Part shown: positions 23,993 to 36,403 of the stretch, piece after piece
How the letters are laid out: each line of letters starts with the position of its first letter
How positions within the stretch are numbered: position 1 is the first letter of the stretch
Assembly (NCBI GenBank): GCA_024345305.1
Contig: BRON01000003.1
Location: 372,001-436,000, forward strand
Length of the DNA: 64,000 nucleotides
Direction: 5' to 3'
DNA from: Mrakia gelida
Lineage: Eukaryota; Basidiomycota; Tremellomycetes; Cystofilobasidiales; Mrakiaceae
Made by a program: the position numbers and the translations under genes
The notes under the pieces: generated by a model
Seen by the model: the letters and a program-made list of their open reading frames with translations, nothing else
What the model was told of the DNA's origin: nothing
Database searches by the model: none

Positions 23993-24184
23993 CAGAGAAG
24001 TGACGGATGGATGGCTGGGCTGAGGGAGTTGGGAGGGCACAACAGAAGGAATCGAGGCGAGCTCGAGGTTCGCCCTTTCGTTTCGTTTCGAGTCGTGTAT
24101 CTCTAGAAGTCATCGAATCGAATCGAGAATCTTCGTTCGTTCTACCGTAAAACCCAAAACAACTAAAAGAAAAAGGACGCGTCC

Positions 24185-26658
24185 TCAGACCCTCGAAGCA
24201 GCCTTCAGCCTCCAAACCCACCAGATGAACAACGCGAGCGACACGACGGTTGAGATGGCTCGGAGACTGTCACAAGAACGACACGGAGAAGAGAGAAAGA
24301 GAGAGTCAGGCTCCGCGCTCCTTCAAAATCCATGGAGAAAGAGGGAGCCCACTCACATGATAGCACAAAGCAGAGCCTTCCTCACGGACGAGTAGAACGC
24401 TGAGAGAGCTGCTCCCGACCAGTTGATCCTTCGACTGGCTGCTCCCGGGGAGTCGACGGACTCGTCCCAGGAGCGGATGATCCGACGGTAGCGGCGGCCG
24501 AAGACCCTATGGGAAAGGGAGCAGGGGAAGAGGGGAGGGAGGGTGTGAGTGGGAGCCGAGACGCGAGGGAGGGAGGTTGAGGGATGTGGAGGCGGTGAAA
24601 GACTCACCAAACGAAGAAATCTACGTCGGGGAAAGAGAAGGATGGGAGTACGGATCTGATCGAGAGCCAAAGAAGAAAAAAGCGAGGTCAGCGCGACGCT
24701 TGATCCTCGAATCCGAAACCAAAGACCAACGCGACGAGACGAGACTCACGTCGTCCCAGCATTCAGACTCCTGCCCGTCCTCAACTTCTTCACGTTCTTC
24801 TTTCCCTTCGCAGGACTGGGGTATCCACCAGGGAAGGCGTCGTCCTTCTTGGGGAGTCCACCGATGGGATCGACGAACGACGAGACGACCTGAACGGGAG
24901 GAGGGCGAGCGGAAGGGTCGGGGGAGGGAGGAGGGGTGGAGAAAAGAGCTGGTTGGGAGGAGGAGGGGGAGGTGTTGGCGGCGAGGTTGGAGGGTTGGAA
25001 GAGGGAGGTGAGATCGCTAGCGAAGGAGAGAGGAAGGAAAGGGGAAGCGTTAGGAAAGGTCGATGGTCTGAGGATTCGAAGAGGATTCGAAAGGGTTGAG
25101 GCTCGAGCTTCGAGGCGGACGAGGCAGGAAGCGAGATATCAGAACAAGAAGGGGAGAAGAAAAGCTCACAGAGTCATCCCCAAAGTCAATCCCCAAAGTC
25201 TCAGGCCAGGCGTCGAGCGTCGCGTCCAAGGAAGGTCTGGCAACCAAGACGCGTCTCCTCCAGCTTCGACTTCGGGAGAGAGGGAAGCATCAGGTTTCCA
25301 GCCCTTGGCAGTTGCTGTTGGTGTGTCGGGAAGGGAGATGGCAGAGAACCTGTTTCAAAGGAGAGGAGATTGTGAGTGGAACCGTCAGTACACGAGAAAA
25401 CGAGCCGTTTCGCTGAGGGGAGAGCGTGGAGACTGACTGCATCGACCCGACCCAGAGATGAACGATGTTCCTGATAAAAGCGTTTCGAGCGATCCGAGGA
25501 GAGAGGGAGATAGAGATGGTTGACCAGGTGATGGGAGGGACGACTGAGCGACGACGGGGAAGAGAAGAAGGGAGGAGGAAAGGTCAGCTCGTCCTCGTCC
25601 TCGTCCTTCCCTTTCTTGCCCTCCCACACGCGAAGCTCGTACTCACGAAGATCGAGAGGGATCCAGTGCAGAGTCGAGACCTCTTCTGGGTCTAGCTCAG
25701 GTTCGGGAGACGTCCTGGTCGTTTGGAGGAAGACTGGGAGAGGAGGAGAGAGGCGGAACCATCAGTCGACGGAACGAAGGGAGAGCTTGAGCTCGAGTTG
25801 AGGGGGACGTACCGAAAGGCGAGAGAACCATCAACAACCTCTTTCCCAGCGAGGTTGTGATCTCCCGATCATCCAGCTGACCTATGTTGAGCCAGGTTTG
25901 CTCAGCGAGGTCGATCCCAACTTCCTCCCATGTTTCCCTGGAGCGCGGCGAAGCAGAAGAAGAAGGAGGAGGGGAGGTGAGCTCGAGCAGAGAAAGAGAA
26001 CGAAGGACATGTTTGAGCTCACCGAAGAGCCGTATACTGAGCGTTCTCGTCTTCAGCGTTCTTCCTTCCTCCTGGGAAAGCGAGCTGAGAGCTCCATCTG
26101 TCTCCCCTCCTCTTTGCTCTTCGAATGTAGAGGATCTCGACGGTGGTTCCCTCCTCCCTGACCCAGTCCCTCGCGAAGAACTCCTCCAAACTCGTAGCGG
26201 GAACATCGTCAACTTCGGAGGCTGAGATGGCGGATGTTGGAGAGGGGACGAGTCGAATGCAAATGGCTACCGAAGCTCGTCCTTGTTGGGTGGGAGGTGA
26301 AGCGATCTGACGAGGAGCTGAGGGAGGAAGGGAGAGCACGGCCGTGAGCGATGGAGAGAGAACGAGAGCTCAAGCCCAGAGAAACGACACTCACGGGTGG
26401 TTTGGATGTGTTCAAGAGCGCGGAGAAGATCGGGAAGAAGAGACACTCCTGAAGACGTAGAAGTAGGCAGAGCTGCAGGGAGGAAGGTGAACGACGGGAG
26501 GAGAAGGGGAAGGGACGATGGATGAGCTCGAGCAAACAGCGAAAGAGATCCTCCCCAACCTCCTTCCAGACGATAGACCAAGATACAAACTCACCTGCGC
26601 TAGCCTGCTGAGTCTGTCTCTTCCTGATTCCAGCTGAAGTAGGATCGAGAGCTGCCAT
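24185..26658 (-). CDS. Nudix hydrolase with C-terminal membrane anchor
   Basis: Nudix enzymes cleave nucleoside-diphosphate-linked compounds. The start is MAALDPTSAGIRKRQTQQ, then LLPDLLRALEHIQ. The Nudix fold runs from ASVAICIRLV through VEILYIRRAKRRGDRWSSQL, with the Nudix box FPGGRKNAEDENAQYTALRE followed by TWEEVGI. The spacing (GG, then D/E, then REx2EE) and the preceding SQLAFPGG resemble the CoA-pyrophosphatase group (NUDT7/NUDT8/PCD1 type). STLHWIPLDLLVPPITW follows. The second half is not part of the classic family: a Pro/Ser linker, a segment FPDVDFFVWVFGRRYRRII, and finally one membrane span (STVVSLALFIWWVWRL) before KAASRV and TGA. So the enzyme looks tail-anchored to a membrane. 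Seven or so short introns were removed. Substrate not determined. Confidence 0.82.
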
Positions 26659-27087
26659 GGTGAGAGGGTGTTGAGCGTTGGAGGACGAAGAGAAGTCGGA
26701 ACGAGCTCGGACTTCCTCGCGAGCTTCCCCAACCTTTTCTGGATCCGGCCCCTGAGCACCGCGTCTAATTTTTACCGAGAGCGCTCAGATCATCAGACGC
26801 GTCGGATGAACCCCAACGGTCTCGCTCGAGCTCAAAGGACGAGCAGCAGAGGTCGTGTTTCGTTGCTGAGAAGAAGAGGGATGAGTCGTCGAAGGCGAAA
26901 CACGGTCCCTCTCTGCTCTTCGAGGTTCTCTTCCTCAAGCACATAGCTTCCTCGACGCGTCTTGAGCACGGAATCAAGGCAGCAATTACATATACAAGGT
27001 CTACAGCGCACCGAATTCAGCGTACATACAGCTATCGAAACATCCGATCCATCGAACCGCACAGGCTCGACGCGTCTCCCTCCGTCC
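26659..27087. other. Spacer between two minus-strand genes
   Basis: About 430 bp holding the Nudix gene promoter and the 3' flank of the gene at 27088-28584. GACGCGTC-type palindromes occur near 26799, 26953 and 27070. No gene seen. Confidence 0.5.
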
Positions 27088-28584
27088 TCACCAGTCAACG
27101 ATCCTCCCCACCTGCTCCTCCCCTCCCTCCTTCGGCCCAGCCAAACTCAGCCTCCGCAGCTCCTCCCTCGTTCCCTCGCTCTCTAACCAGTCCTCCAGAT
27201 CACTCGAGAGCTGGCAAGTCCTAGACATCACGCGTCCGCCCATCTGCTTCTTCTCGTCCGCCGAGGGCTCGGGGTAGAGGTCGAACTCGAACGCTGGAGA
27301 CCTGAGCCGACTGGTGGGACGTTCGACTCCGTTTCCTTTGAAGCCCATGACGGTGAGGGGTCGGACGCGTTCTTGACTGAGGTGACGAAAGAGAGAAGGA
27401 GGCGAAGTGAGGATCGCGGAGATGGAAGAGAGAGGAGGGAGGGGAGGATCGTACGTGTAGAGAGGCTTGACGGAGGGGAAATGCATGATGCAGTTTCCGG
27501 GCTGCGAGTATCAAAGAAGCGACGGAGAAGAGTCAGCCTCAGCCTGCGGGCGAGCGAGCGAAGAAGAGAGGTGAGAGCGGCTCACCTCAGGCGAAGATGC
27601 GTCGTACATCAACGAGAAGTCCTGTTCTCCGTTCGTTCCGATGGTGAATCGAGCAACGTAGAACGGAAGGTAGATTGGAACAGCATCCAGTTTGTTCCAC
27701 CGAACGGCCGAGGGGTTCTCGATGCTACCCAGGTCGCCGAGGTCGAGGGAGGAAGAGGAGGAGAGGACGGAGGGGAGGACGAGAGGACTGGTGTCGAAGG
27801 GAACTGGAGTGATCTCCATGTCGTGCTGTTCCAGATCCTCCTCAGGGTTGAACTTCGAGAGAGTGAGAGGGAGGGTATGAAGAGTGGGTTGGAGTTGAAG
27901 TTGGGAGAGGGGAGTAACGGAGGTTCCTGTGAGACGAAGAGGGAGAGGGAACGAGCGACAGAACAAGTCGAGGTCAGATCGATCTTCCTCCTCCCCTCCT
28001 CGATACGTTGATGAGCCGAACTCACCAGGGAAGAAAGCGATTTTCGAAATCAGCGCTAGATCGTCCCCCTCCGACGTCTCAGCCTCGATGTTGCACCTCA
28101 CGGACCATACAGGGAGGTAGATGGGCGCGATGTTGACCAGATTGACCGTAAACGAGGGGAAGACTTTAGGGTAGGCTGCACTGAGAGCGAAGCCGATTCC
28201 TCTCAGGATACTCCTCGAGAAGAGAGCTGCTTGGGCTCTCACTCCAGTCTCGAGTCTCTCGAGGGCCTTTGTCCTAGTCTTGTGGAAGGGGACGACGTAG
28301 ATCTGGGATTGAGAGGGGAGGAAGGAGGGCTTGTGTTTGGGAGGATCCGAGGTGGGAGAGATGGCAGATCGTTCGTCCACCGAGGTCGTATCGGGAGAGG
28401 AGGAGGTAGTGGTGGGGTTGCGTGGGGAGGTCGAGAAGGGGCGAGAGGAGGATATGCGAGAGGAAGAGGAGGAGGGGGAGAGGGAGAGGGAGGAGCAGAT
28501 GGTGGAAGGTCGAGCTCGAAGGGACAAGATCGGCCGCTGGAGGATCAACCCGACTTTTGACGATCTCCGTAGAGGTAAGGACAT
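27088..28584 (-). CDS. Unknown protein, probably mitochondrial
   Basis: Not recognised. ATG at 28584 opens MSLPLRRSSKVGLILQRPIL, followed by more Arg/Ser-rich sequence without acids to SSRPFSTSPRN; this looks like a cleavable mitochondrial presequence ending near RPFST. The body has IYVVPFHKTRTKALERLETG, then VNLVNIAPIYLPVWSVRCNI and KIAFFPG. After an intron (about 27990-28025) a Leu/Ser/Pro-rich part leads to a second phrase, LDAVPIYLPFYVARFTIGTN. The repeat of PIYLP plus two aromatic or hydrophobic residues and an Arg suggests two copies of one structural unit. The C-terminal exons read PGNCIMHFPSVKPLYT and QERVRPLTVMGFKGNGVERP, ending GRIVDW and TGA at 27088-27090. Four exons; roughly 440 residues. 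It faces the RIF1-like gene across a 385-bp divergent promoter. Confidence 0.72.
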
Positions 28585-28969
28585 AGTTGCGAAGTGAGTA
28601 GGTTGTGGAGAATGGTGGAGGAGAAAAGAAGGAGGGCTCGATGGTGACGGTCCAAAGCGAGGAAGGAGAGGAGAGGCGTATGAGCTCGTCGTTGCGGAGA
28701 GATCCGTTGCTAAGGGAGTTCTCCTTCAAACGCGTCAAAAAAGTCCATTTTCAATAGGTTTCTCAGTCGCAATCCACGAGCGCAGAGCTCCAGTCCATGA
28801 GAACCTCGAAAAACACGTCGAAAGGACGTACAAAACTGTGCGTGGCCGAGCTCATTTGACGAGCCTCCTCCTCGAGGTGAACGGTTCACCCAACCACGAC
28901 TCTCCCTCCCTTCCTTCCCTTCCCTCTCCTTCTTTTCTACCCCTCTCTCCTCCCTTACGGCTTCTTGGG
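28585..28969. promoter_or_regulatory. Divergent promoter of the mitochondrial-type gene (-) and RIF1-like gene (+)
   Basis: A 385-bp region between opposing starts. It contains one ACGCGT palindrome near 28730, the core of the MluI cell-cycle box in yeasts. Whether it acts so here is untested. Confidence 0.45.
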
Positions 28970-31900
28970 ATGAAGGATATGGATTCGGTCGTGCAGGGAA
29001 CACCTCAGATCCAGTCAGCTCAGAAGGAGAACCACAGAGGTGAGTTCAATCAGACCGAGGGAGGCGAGCTTGAACGCGTCTTTGGAGGCGCGAAGGACGG
29101 AAGCTGTACTGGGTAGAAGGAGGAGAAAACCTTCCTCTCGAAGAGTTCAAGGTTATCATGGAGGTCCAGAGTGCTAGATGATATCGTGAAGGGACCCTCT
29201 GGGGTCTTGTATCGAAGAGAATGGCTGGTTCCTTCCTTCGACTCAAACGTCGAGCTGACCACTTTCCCTCCCTTCCTTCCCTCGTTCGCTCTCTTCCACT
29301 TCTTCTCTCCAGTCACGTCTTCCCTCAAAGCTCGTTCAGCTCGATCGGTCATCTTCTCCCCCAACAACACCTCCCACCCTTACTCGCCCCATCAACGTCC
29401 TTCGCTCTCTACCCATCCTCGCTCCTTCCTTTCCCGCTCAAAGTCAGGCCTTCAGTCTCCCATCCTCACTCCGACCAAGAGCATCCTCAAACGAACCAAC
29501 TCGGACGATATTCGACTAGCCAAGGACGTCTCAGAAGGTACAAGGGTCAACGGGCGACGTGACAATCTCAACAAACGAGCACCCTCAGCACTCGCTACCT
29601 CAGTCGAGGCAGGAGGGAACGTGCCGAGCTCGTCGTCCTCCCCTCCTTCGTCGACAGGTGGACAAGGAGAAGAACTCGTCATGTCCTCCTCGCCACCAGC
29701 AGGATCGTCTCCTCCTCCCTCCGCACCCTCCAACGATACTGACTCCATCCTCGCCGACATCAACACCCACATCCAAACCCTCCTCTCAGCAGCGACAACG
29801 GCCTTCCCTTACGACCCAACCCTCATCACCCTCACTCCCACCTCCTCCCTCTCCTCCTCTGGACCTCAACCCTTCCACATGCAGACCTCTCCCGGAGACG
29901 TAGCCGAAGCTTACACAGCTCTCACCACTCGCTTCCGTTCCTTCTTCCTCAACCAGCAGGGAGACACCCTGGGAGCGACGCCTGAGCTTCACGCTCCACT
30001 CCGAGCGAACGCGTCCAACCTCATCCGAGCGTTCACGAGGGATCTCGGGAGGCTCTTCACTCAGCCGGAGACGGGAGAAGAGAACAGAGGAAGCAGTCCG
30101 TCGGTGTTTGATGGGGAAACGGAGGGAGAAGGGGGAGGAAGGCCGATACGGCGAGGGTTCTCGGACGAGGAGATCACGACGAGGAGGGAGGAGGTCGCTG
30201 CTGGACATTCGGTCTTGAAGTGGTTGGCTTTGGTGTTCCATGTACCAGAGATATTCGAGAGCTTCTCAGGTGAGTGTTCTCCCTCCTTCTCGTCCCTACT
30301 CGAGTCGTCGTCGGTTCTTCCCTCCGCTGATCCTCGTTCCCATTCGCCTTCGCTAGACGCCGACATCCTCTCCCTCCTTCGAATCCTCCTCAAAATCCCA
30401 CTCTCCCCTCAAACTCCCTCCGCCACGACTCCCTTCTTCAGCGTCACCTCCGCCTCAAAACGAACGTACGCGTTCTCCATCTACGCCCTCACCCACCTTC
30501 GTCTTCCCAACCGAATCCTCCTCCCCGTCGCCAACGACATCATCGAAGCCTGCCGTCGAGCCACCACCCTCTCCTTCCCTTCCACCTCCTCCAAATCCAA
30601 CACCTCGTCCAACCCATTCGGAGGAGCAACAGCAGTCGAGAGCAACTCTAACGTCAAAGCCAAGGTCGAGGGACTCGGAGCCATCTACAACCTCCTCTCG
30701 AGGAACGCGTCCATCTTCCTCCCCTTCCACAAGGAGCTCATCCCGATCCTCCTCCGAGGGTTAATCGACAAGACTCCGAGCGTGAGGGCTCGAGCAAGTG
30801 CCGCGTTGGGAGCCGCTCTCGCTGGTGGACGAAACTGGGTCGCCTCGAGCGAGGAGGCGTTGAAGACAGCTGTCGACCTCGAGGGAACGAAGAAGACTGC
30901 TGGAGGTCAAGCTCTTGGGAAGCTGGAGAAGGAGAGGAGGAAGGCGGAGAAGAAGAGGTGCGAGGAGGAGGTTAGGAGGAGCAGGAAGGTTTCGGAGGAG
31001 GACGTCGCGTTGACCGTCGTCGGGTGCTTGAAGAAGAAGACGGGGAGCGGGAAGGACGAGATGAGGATGGTTCAGGCTATCGTGGCTCAGTTGAAGACAT
31101 CCTTGGAGAAGGACAGTGGTGAGTTCTTCCTTCTTCTGTCCTCGAGGTCGAAAAGTCGCGTCGAACTGACTTCGAGCTTTCCTCTTTCCTCTTCCAGCTC
31201 ACTGGGCGGTTGCGACTTGGGCGATCCTCATCACTCTCCTCGGACGAAACGTCGCTACCCACATCACGGATCTTCTCGACTTCATGAACGTGAGTCTCTT
31301 CCTCAGGTGCTCCTGCTCGACTCTTTCGATGCTGACCTCTTCGTCCCTCCGTCTCCTCAGGTCGCTCGAAACACCAAGAACTCTCGAGCTCTCACCCTCC
31401 TCTGTCGCCAGGCCTGGGACCATGTCATCCACGCCTTCGTCTCCCAATCCTCTCGTCGGATCTCCGCCATCGACCCTACCATCGAAGCCTCGTCGGATCT
31501 CTCCTCCTACAACCTCGACTGGTGCCTGACTGCGAAACGTACCAAACTCCTCGTCACCTTCGTCACGACCGCCAAAGACGCTCCTCCCCAGATCATCGAG
31601 GCCACCGACGACGCCGGAAACGTTACCGACAAGAGCTGGCAGCTACGAGAGCTTCTTGGATCGGGAGCGGCTCACAAGGCGGAGATGCTGAGGATTAGCG
31701 TGAAGAGCCTGACGAGCTTGGTCTTCGCGTTGACGGGAGCGTTGTTGAACTCGGCCACTCTTCCTTCGTCGTCGCCAACGGATGGAACCGAGAAAATGCA
31801 GGAGGACGTCGTCGTCAAGCCCTCGAACCAAAACTTACCAGCCATCACCATCACCACCACCTCCTCGACGGGAAACGTCCTCGTCCCAGCCACCTCCTCC

Positions 31901-34900
31901 GCCACCAACCCTTCTTCCACCCTCGACGCGCCTTTGCAAGAGCAGATCAAGATGGATCACCTCACTACCCTCTTCGACAACGTCGTTCAACCTCTTCTCG
32001 TCCCCGTTCTCGCCATCGCAGCTCTCGACGACGTCAAGATCCTCGGCTGGAATCTCCTCACCGCCATCTTCGTTCCTCCCTCCCCTCCCACCTCCCAACC
32101 TCGAGAACCCTTCAAACTCGATCGACTCCTCTGCCAGCCCTTCCTTCGAGGGGAGATCGGATCGTTCTCGTCGGTGGACCTCCAATCGCCAACGGCTTCG
32201 GTCAGGGAGCGAGGACTTTGGGAGTTGGCGAACAGCGCGGCGAGAGACGCGATTCGAGTGGAGGAGATTCAGAGCTGGCCGATGGAGTGGGCGGCGATGA
32301 AATTCTCGATATCGGTGGTGAAGGTGTTTGAGGCTGCTGTGAGGGGGATGAGAGGGTTGGCCGACGTGGATCAGGTGGAGTGGGTGAGGAGCGTCGAGGG
32401 AGTCAGAGTCTTGCCGGTTCGTCGTCTTTCACTCTCTACATCTCAAGGAAGACTCGGAAAGCTAACTCCAATCCGTTCGCTCCCACAGGTCGAGCTCTCG
32501 CATCTCTGGAAAGCCATGCTTTCAGCTCTCGACTCGATCAAGCCCGAACGTGAGCTCTTCGTCAGTCGGACTTTGACGCGTCGAACTCGCTGACCCTTCC
32601 GTATCTCCCTCTGCTTTTCTTCAGCCAACACTCGACCATCGAAACCCTACCTTCTTGGACTCCTCGAACTCACTCGCTTCGTCAACGCCATCCTCGCCGA
32701 GAACCCAACCGCCTACGTCCCTCCCACCCTGGAGTTCGACTGCAACCTGGAACTCGTTCGATACGGTCTCGTCGAGCATCTTCTCTCGGTCGCCATCTCT
32801 ACCCTTGGAGCCGAAGCTTTCTCTACCATCCTCCCTTTCAGCGACGAGAAGGTCTTGGGAGCCGGAAGAAACGGTCAGCCGTCTGCTGCCTGTGAGTCGA
32901 CTTCTCTCCACGGCGAGATTTCTCTTGCACTTCGGTCCCAGCTGACTCAACTCGTCTCCTCCTTTCATTGCTGCGATTCAGGCATCCTCATCACTCGTCT
33001 CGTCAGCAAGAAGATCCCTCTGGCCGACGACGACGCGTCTGCTCGATTCGCTTTCGTTGGTCTCCTCGAGAAGCTCGTCGACGTCGGAGTAGCTGGAGAG
33101 CTGGGCTTGAAACTTCTCGGGGATCTGACGAACAACCTCGAAGATCTCGCTGCCGACGAGGGGAACGACGCGATGAGGCTGAGCTTGTGGACCATCATCA
33201 GTGAGTTTACTCGTTTTCGTTTCGTCCTTCGTCGCGTCCTCGTCACTGACTGGCCTCCGAGCTTTGTCTTGCCTCCCTTCAGCTCGGAAGTGGACGACCT
33301 ACTGGCCGAAGGAGGCGGATCCCAGCAGCCAAGAGATGGAGGAAGAAGACGAGGCTCCCACCGACGCGTCTCCCGCCGCCTCGTTCATCCCCAAGTCGAC
33401 GACCCTCGATCTCCTCAACAACCTTCTCACCGATCCCTTCCGTCGCTTCCCTTCGTCCTGGGCAACCGCTTCGTCGGAGACCGTGGAGGTCTGGAAGGAT
33501 CTCCTCGAGACCACCATCGGTCGATGCAAGGCCAAGAAGATGAGCGGAAATATCGTCGTCGTCGAGAGCATCTCTGCCAGTCTTTCCGACTTCGAGGTCG
33601 CCGAGTCGTGAGTTTCCTCTCAAGCCCTCGAGTCTCTCCTTCTTCTCGAGCTGACGCCTCCCTTCTTCTTGCAGGCCTTCTCGACCATCCCTCGAATGTC
33701 TCGTCGCCATCACCAAGGTCATTCGCTACCCAGGAGCCAACTTCCCAACGAACGACGCCAACATCGCCCTCAAACTCGTCATGAGAGACCTCCCCGAATC
33801 CTTCCTCACCCTCATCGCCGACGCTCTCGCTCAAGCCTACACCACAGTCTCCACCCAACCAGATCAAGTCGCTCCAACAGCCGAACTCCTGCGATCTTGC
33901 GCCGCTCTCCTTCGAGAGCTTCCCCTCGGATTCGTCCCTACCGCCGTGGAGCTTCTCTCCGTCCCCGTCGAACTCTGGCTGGAGGATTCGGATCGAGTGC
34001 TGTCTCCTGAGCTTCACGTCAGCGGAGTGAGTCTTCTCCTCTCGCTGCTCAGCACCTCTTCCCGTTCGATTCGAGAAACTGACCTTTCCTTCTCTTCACA
34101 GCCCGTCTTCCTCTACGAAACCATCCTCTCGCTCCTCGCCTCGACGTCGCTCACTCGAGAAGGAAAGGTCTACCGAGTCGTCCAGCCTACCAACTCTGAG
34201 CTGCGAAAGATCACGCCTCTCCTCCAAGTCGCCAGTCTCGCACCTCACGGAACTCAAGCTCTCGACGCGTTCAGGACCTTCTGGGACGCGACCTTCACCG
34301 GAGTCCAGGGACTCGAGTACTCGAACACGCTCAAGGAGATGCTAAAGGGGCTCAGGAAGTCAGGAATCGGGCTGGATGCAGGGGGAATCTCCTACACTCA
34401 GTCTCAAACTCAAACCCAATCTCCGAGGAGTCTCGTGCGTTCTCGACTCCTCTTTCTCTATCGTACGACCAAATCTGACCTTCGCTTCGTCTCCACAGCT
34501 CCCCAATCCCTTCACCCTTCCCTACCATCCTCCCCAAAGCCCCTTCGAGACCCAGGACGACAGTCGAGAGGTTCGAGACGAGAGCTACTACGCCGACGCT
34601 TCCTCCGCCCTTTCGATGGGTCAGTCTGGGATGTCGCTCGACTTCGTCGCTTCCAAATCTCAGGCCGAGGGGAACGACTCTTCCTCGGACGACGAAGACT
34701 TCAGGCCACCTCGAACTCGATCTCGAACCTCAACTCCATCGAAGGACGTCGAGGAAACGAACGGACGTCGACGACAGCCTTCCCGAGCGTCGGCCGCTCC
34801 TCAGTCTCCCGCTCGTACGGTGGCTTCACAGGGATCTCAGGGATCTGCCAGTCCGGCTGGAGGCAAAAGACGAAGAGGCGATTCAGGTCAGTTCAACCCT

Positions 34901-36403
34901 CGATCATCTTGTTCTCTCGAGCAAAGCTCAACTCTGACGCGACTCGTCTTCCGTCCTCTCAGTTCAAACTCCCTCGAAACGTCGCCAGTCCTCTCAAGGT
35001 CCCCCGCAACCAGCCCCCTCTATTCCTTCTCCCGACAAGGACGACGACGATGACGATTCGGACTCCATCCTGATCATCGAGGACTCGCCAGGCCAGCAGC
35101 AACAACCCTCTCCTCGCGAACCCTCGAACTCCGTCGAACCTCGCCCCACTCCTCGAACCCTTCATCGATCTCACTCGTCGTCCGTCCTGGCCACCGCCGT
35201 CTCCTGGCTTCCGAGAATGTTCAGGTCGCCAGCGAAGAACGCCAACGGAGTTCTGTACGACCCGGACGAGACGCTTGGGTCGGAGGAAGGGGAGAGTCAA
35301 GAGCTTGGAGCGGAGAGCGCGCCTGTGACGAACGAGGAGGCGAGACGAGCGAGGCAGCGAAGGAACGTCGACGACGAGGAGGAGGACGAGGATTTGGGGG
35401 CTGGTGGAGAGTCTGTGCTCGGACTGGTCGAGCAGCCTGGGGACGACATGGTCGAGGAGGACGAGGTCGGTGCTGGAGAGGGTGAGGAAGAAGTCGACTT
35501 GAGTCGTGAGTCGATATTCTTTCCCTCTCTCCGAAGTCTTTCTCTGCTGACTCTTCCTCTCTCACCTTTTCAGACATGTCACCTGCTTCTCAAGGATCTT
35601 CGAGCGTCGTTCGCGAGACTCCCAAGTCAGCTCGACGCGCTCATCGACAAACCGAACGAGGTGCGTCTCGTCACGATCTCTCGCCCAATACCGAACTCAT
35701 CGAATTCTTCCTGACTTTTTCCTTATCCTCTCAGTTCGAATCTTTGGAACGGACAGCCTTATCGACCAGAGCATCTCCCTCGCCCTCCCCGGAAACGGAC
35801 GACGGATCTTCTCTCCCGAGGCGTCGTCTGATGGTGCCGAACACCCATCGTCCTCGAACAGCCACGGAGCTCTCTCTCTTCGAGCTGAGCCAGCCATCCT
35901 GGAAGACGAGCCAGAGCAGGCCGGTACGTTCAGGTCTTCGTCGTATTCTCGGTTCTCGTCGTCTTCTCGTTGGACGCGAGGCTGACTTCTCCTCGTCTTT
36001 GCTTCTTTACAGACGACTCCATCAACGAAAACGCCTCTCCCCTCGCCAAGCGATCCCTCCCTACCACCTCGGTCTCCTCTCTCCACTTCCCTCACGTCGC
36101 TGCCACCTCTGCCGCCGTCGCTCAAGCCCCCGAAGCTCCAGCAGCTCCCCAGCACGCCCAACCACCCGCTCCTGACTTCCAGTCTCTTCTCGGATCCATG
36201 CAAGACCGCTTCGACGCCAACAGCTGGACACCCGAAGAGCTCGCGTTCAACTCTAGTCGACTCGCTCGTCTTCTCGCTTCCATGCAGGATCGTGAGTCTC
36301 GTTCCTCCGTCGCGTCTCTCCCGTCCTGTCGTCTCGTTGTCGCTGACCTCCTCGCTTCCTCTCTCTCTCTTTCTCAGAACTCGTCGAGAAGCTCGCTCAG
36401 TAG
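28970..36403 (+). CDS. RIF1: RIF1-like telomere/replication-timing protein
   Basis: RIF1 controls origin firing and telomere length by bringing protein phosphatase 1 to chromatin. Near the N-terminus are two PP1-docking motifs: RSVIF (29342-29356, RVxF type) and SILK (29480-29491, within KSILKRT), the arrangement known from fungal RIF1. A HEAT-like helical body follows: LLRILLKIPL, YAFSIYALTHLRLPNRILLP, IIEACRRATTL, VEGLGAIYNLLSRNASIFLP, LIPILLRGLIDKTPSVRARA, then a basic coiled insert (KLEKERRKAEKKRCEEEV), and much later IFVPPSP, VRERGLWELANSAARDA and LSLWTIIS. The C-terminal third is acidic and Ser-rich with basic patches, ending SWTPEELAFNSSRLARLL and a last short exon to TAG (36401-36403). 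Total over 2,000 residues, as in the family. The first exons (28970-29312) are uncertain: an ATG at 28970 joined directly to 29313 keeps frame, but small exons may lie between. The name rests on architecture and motifs, not on high identity. Confidence 0.72.

Noticed and set aside
27511..28584. Single-exon reading of the 357-codon minus-strand frame
   Set aside because: Its middle crosses an intron with GTGAGT donor and CAG acceptor, and the C-terminus continues in later exons to 27088.
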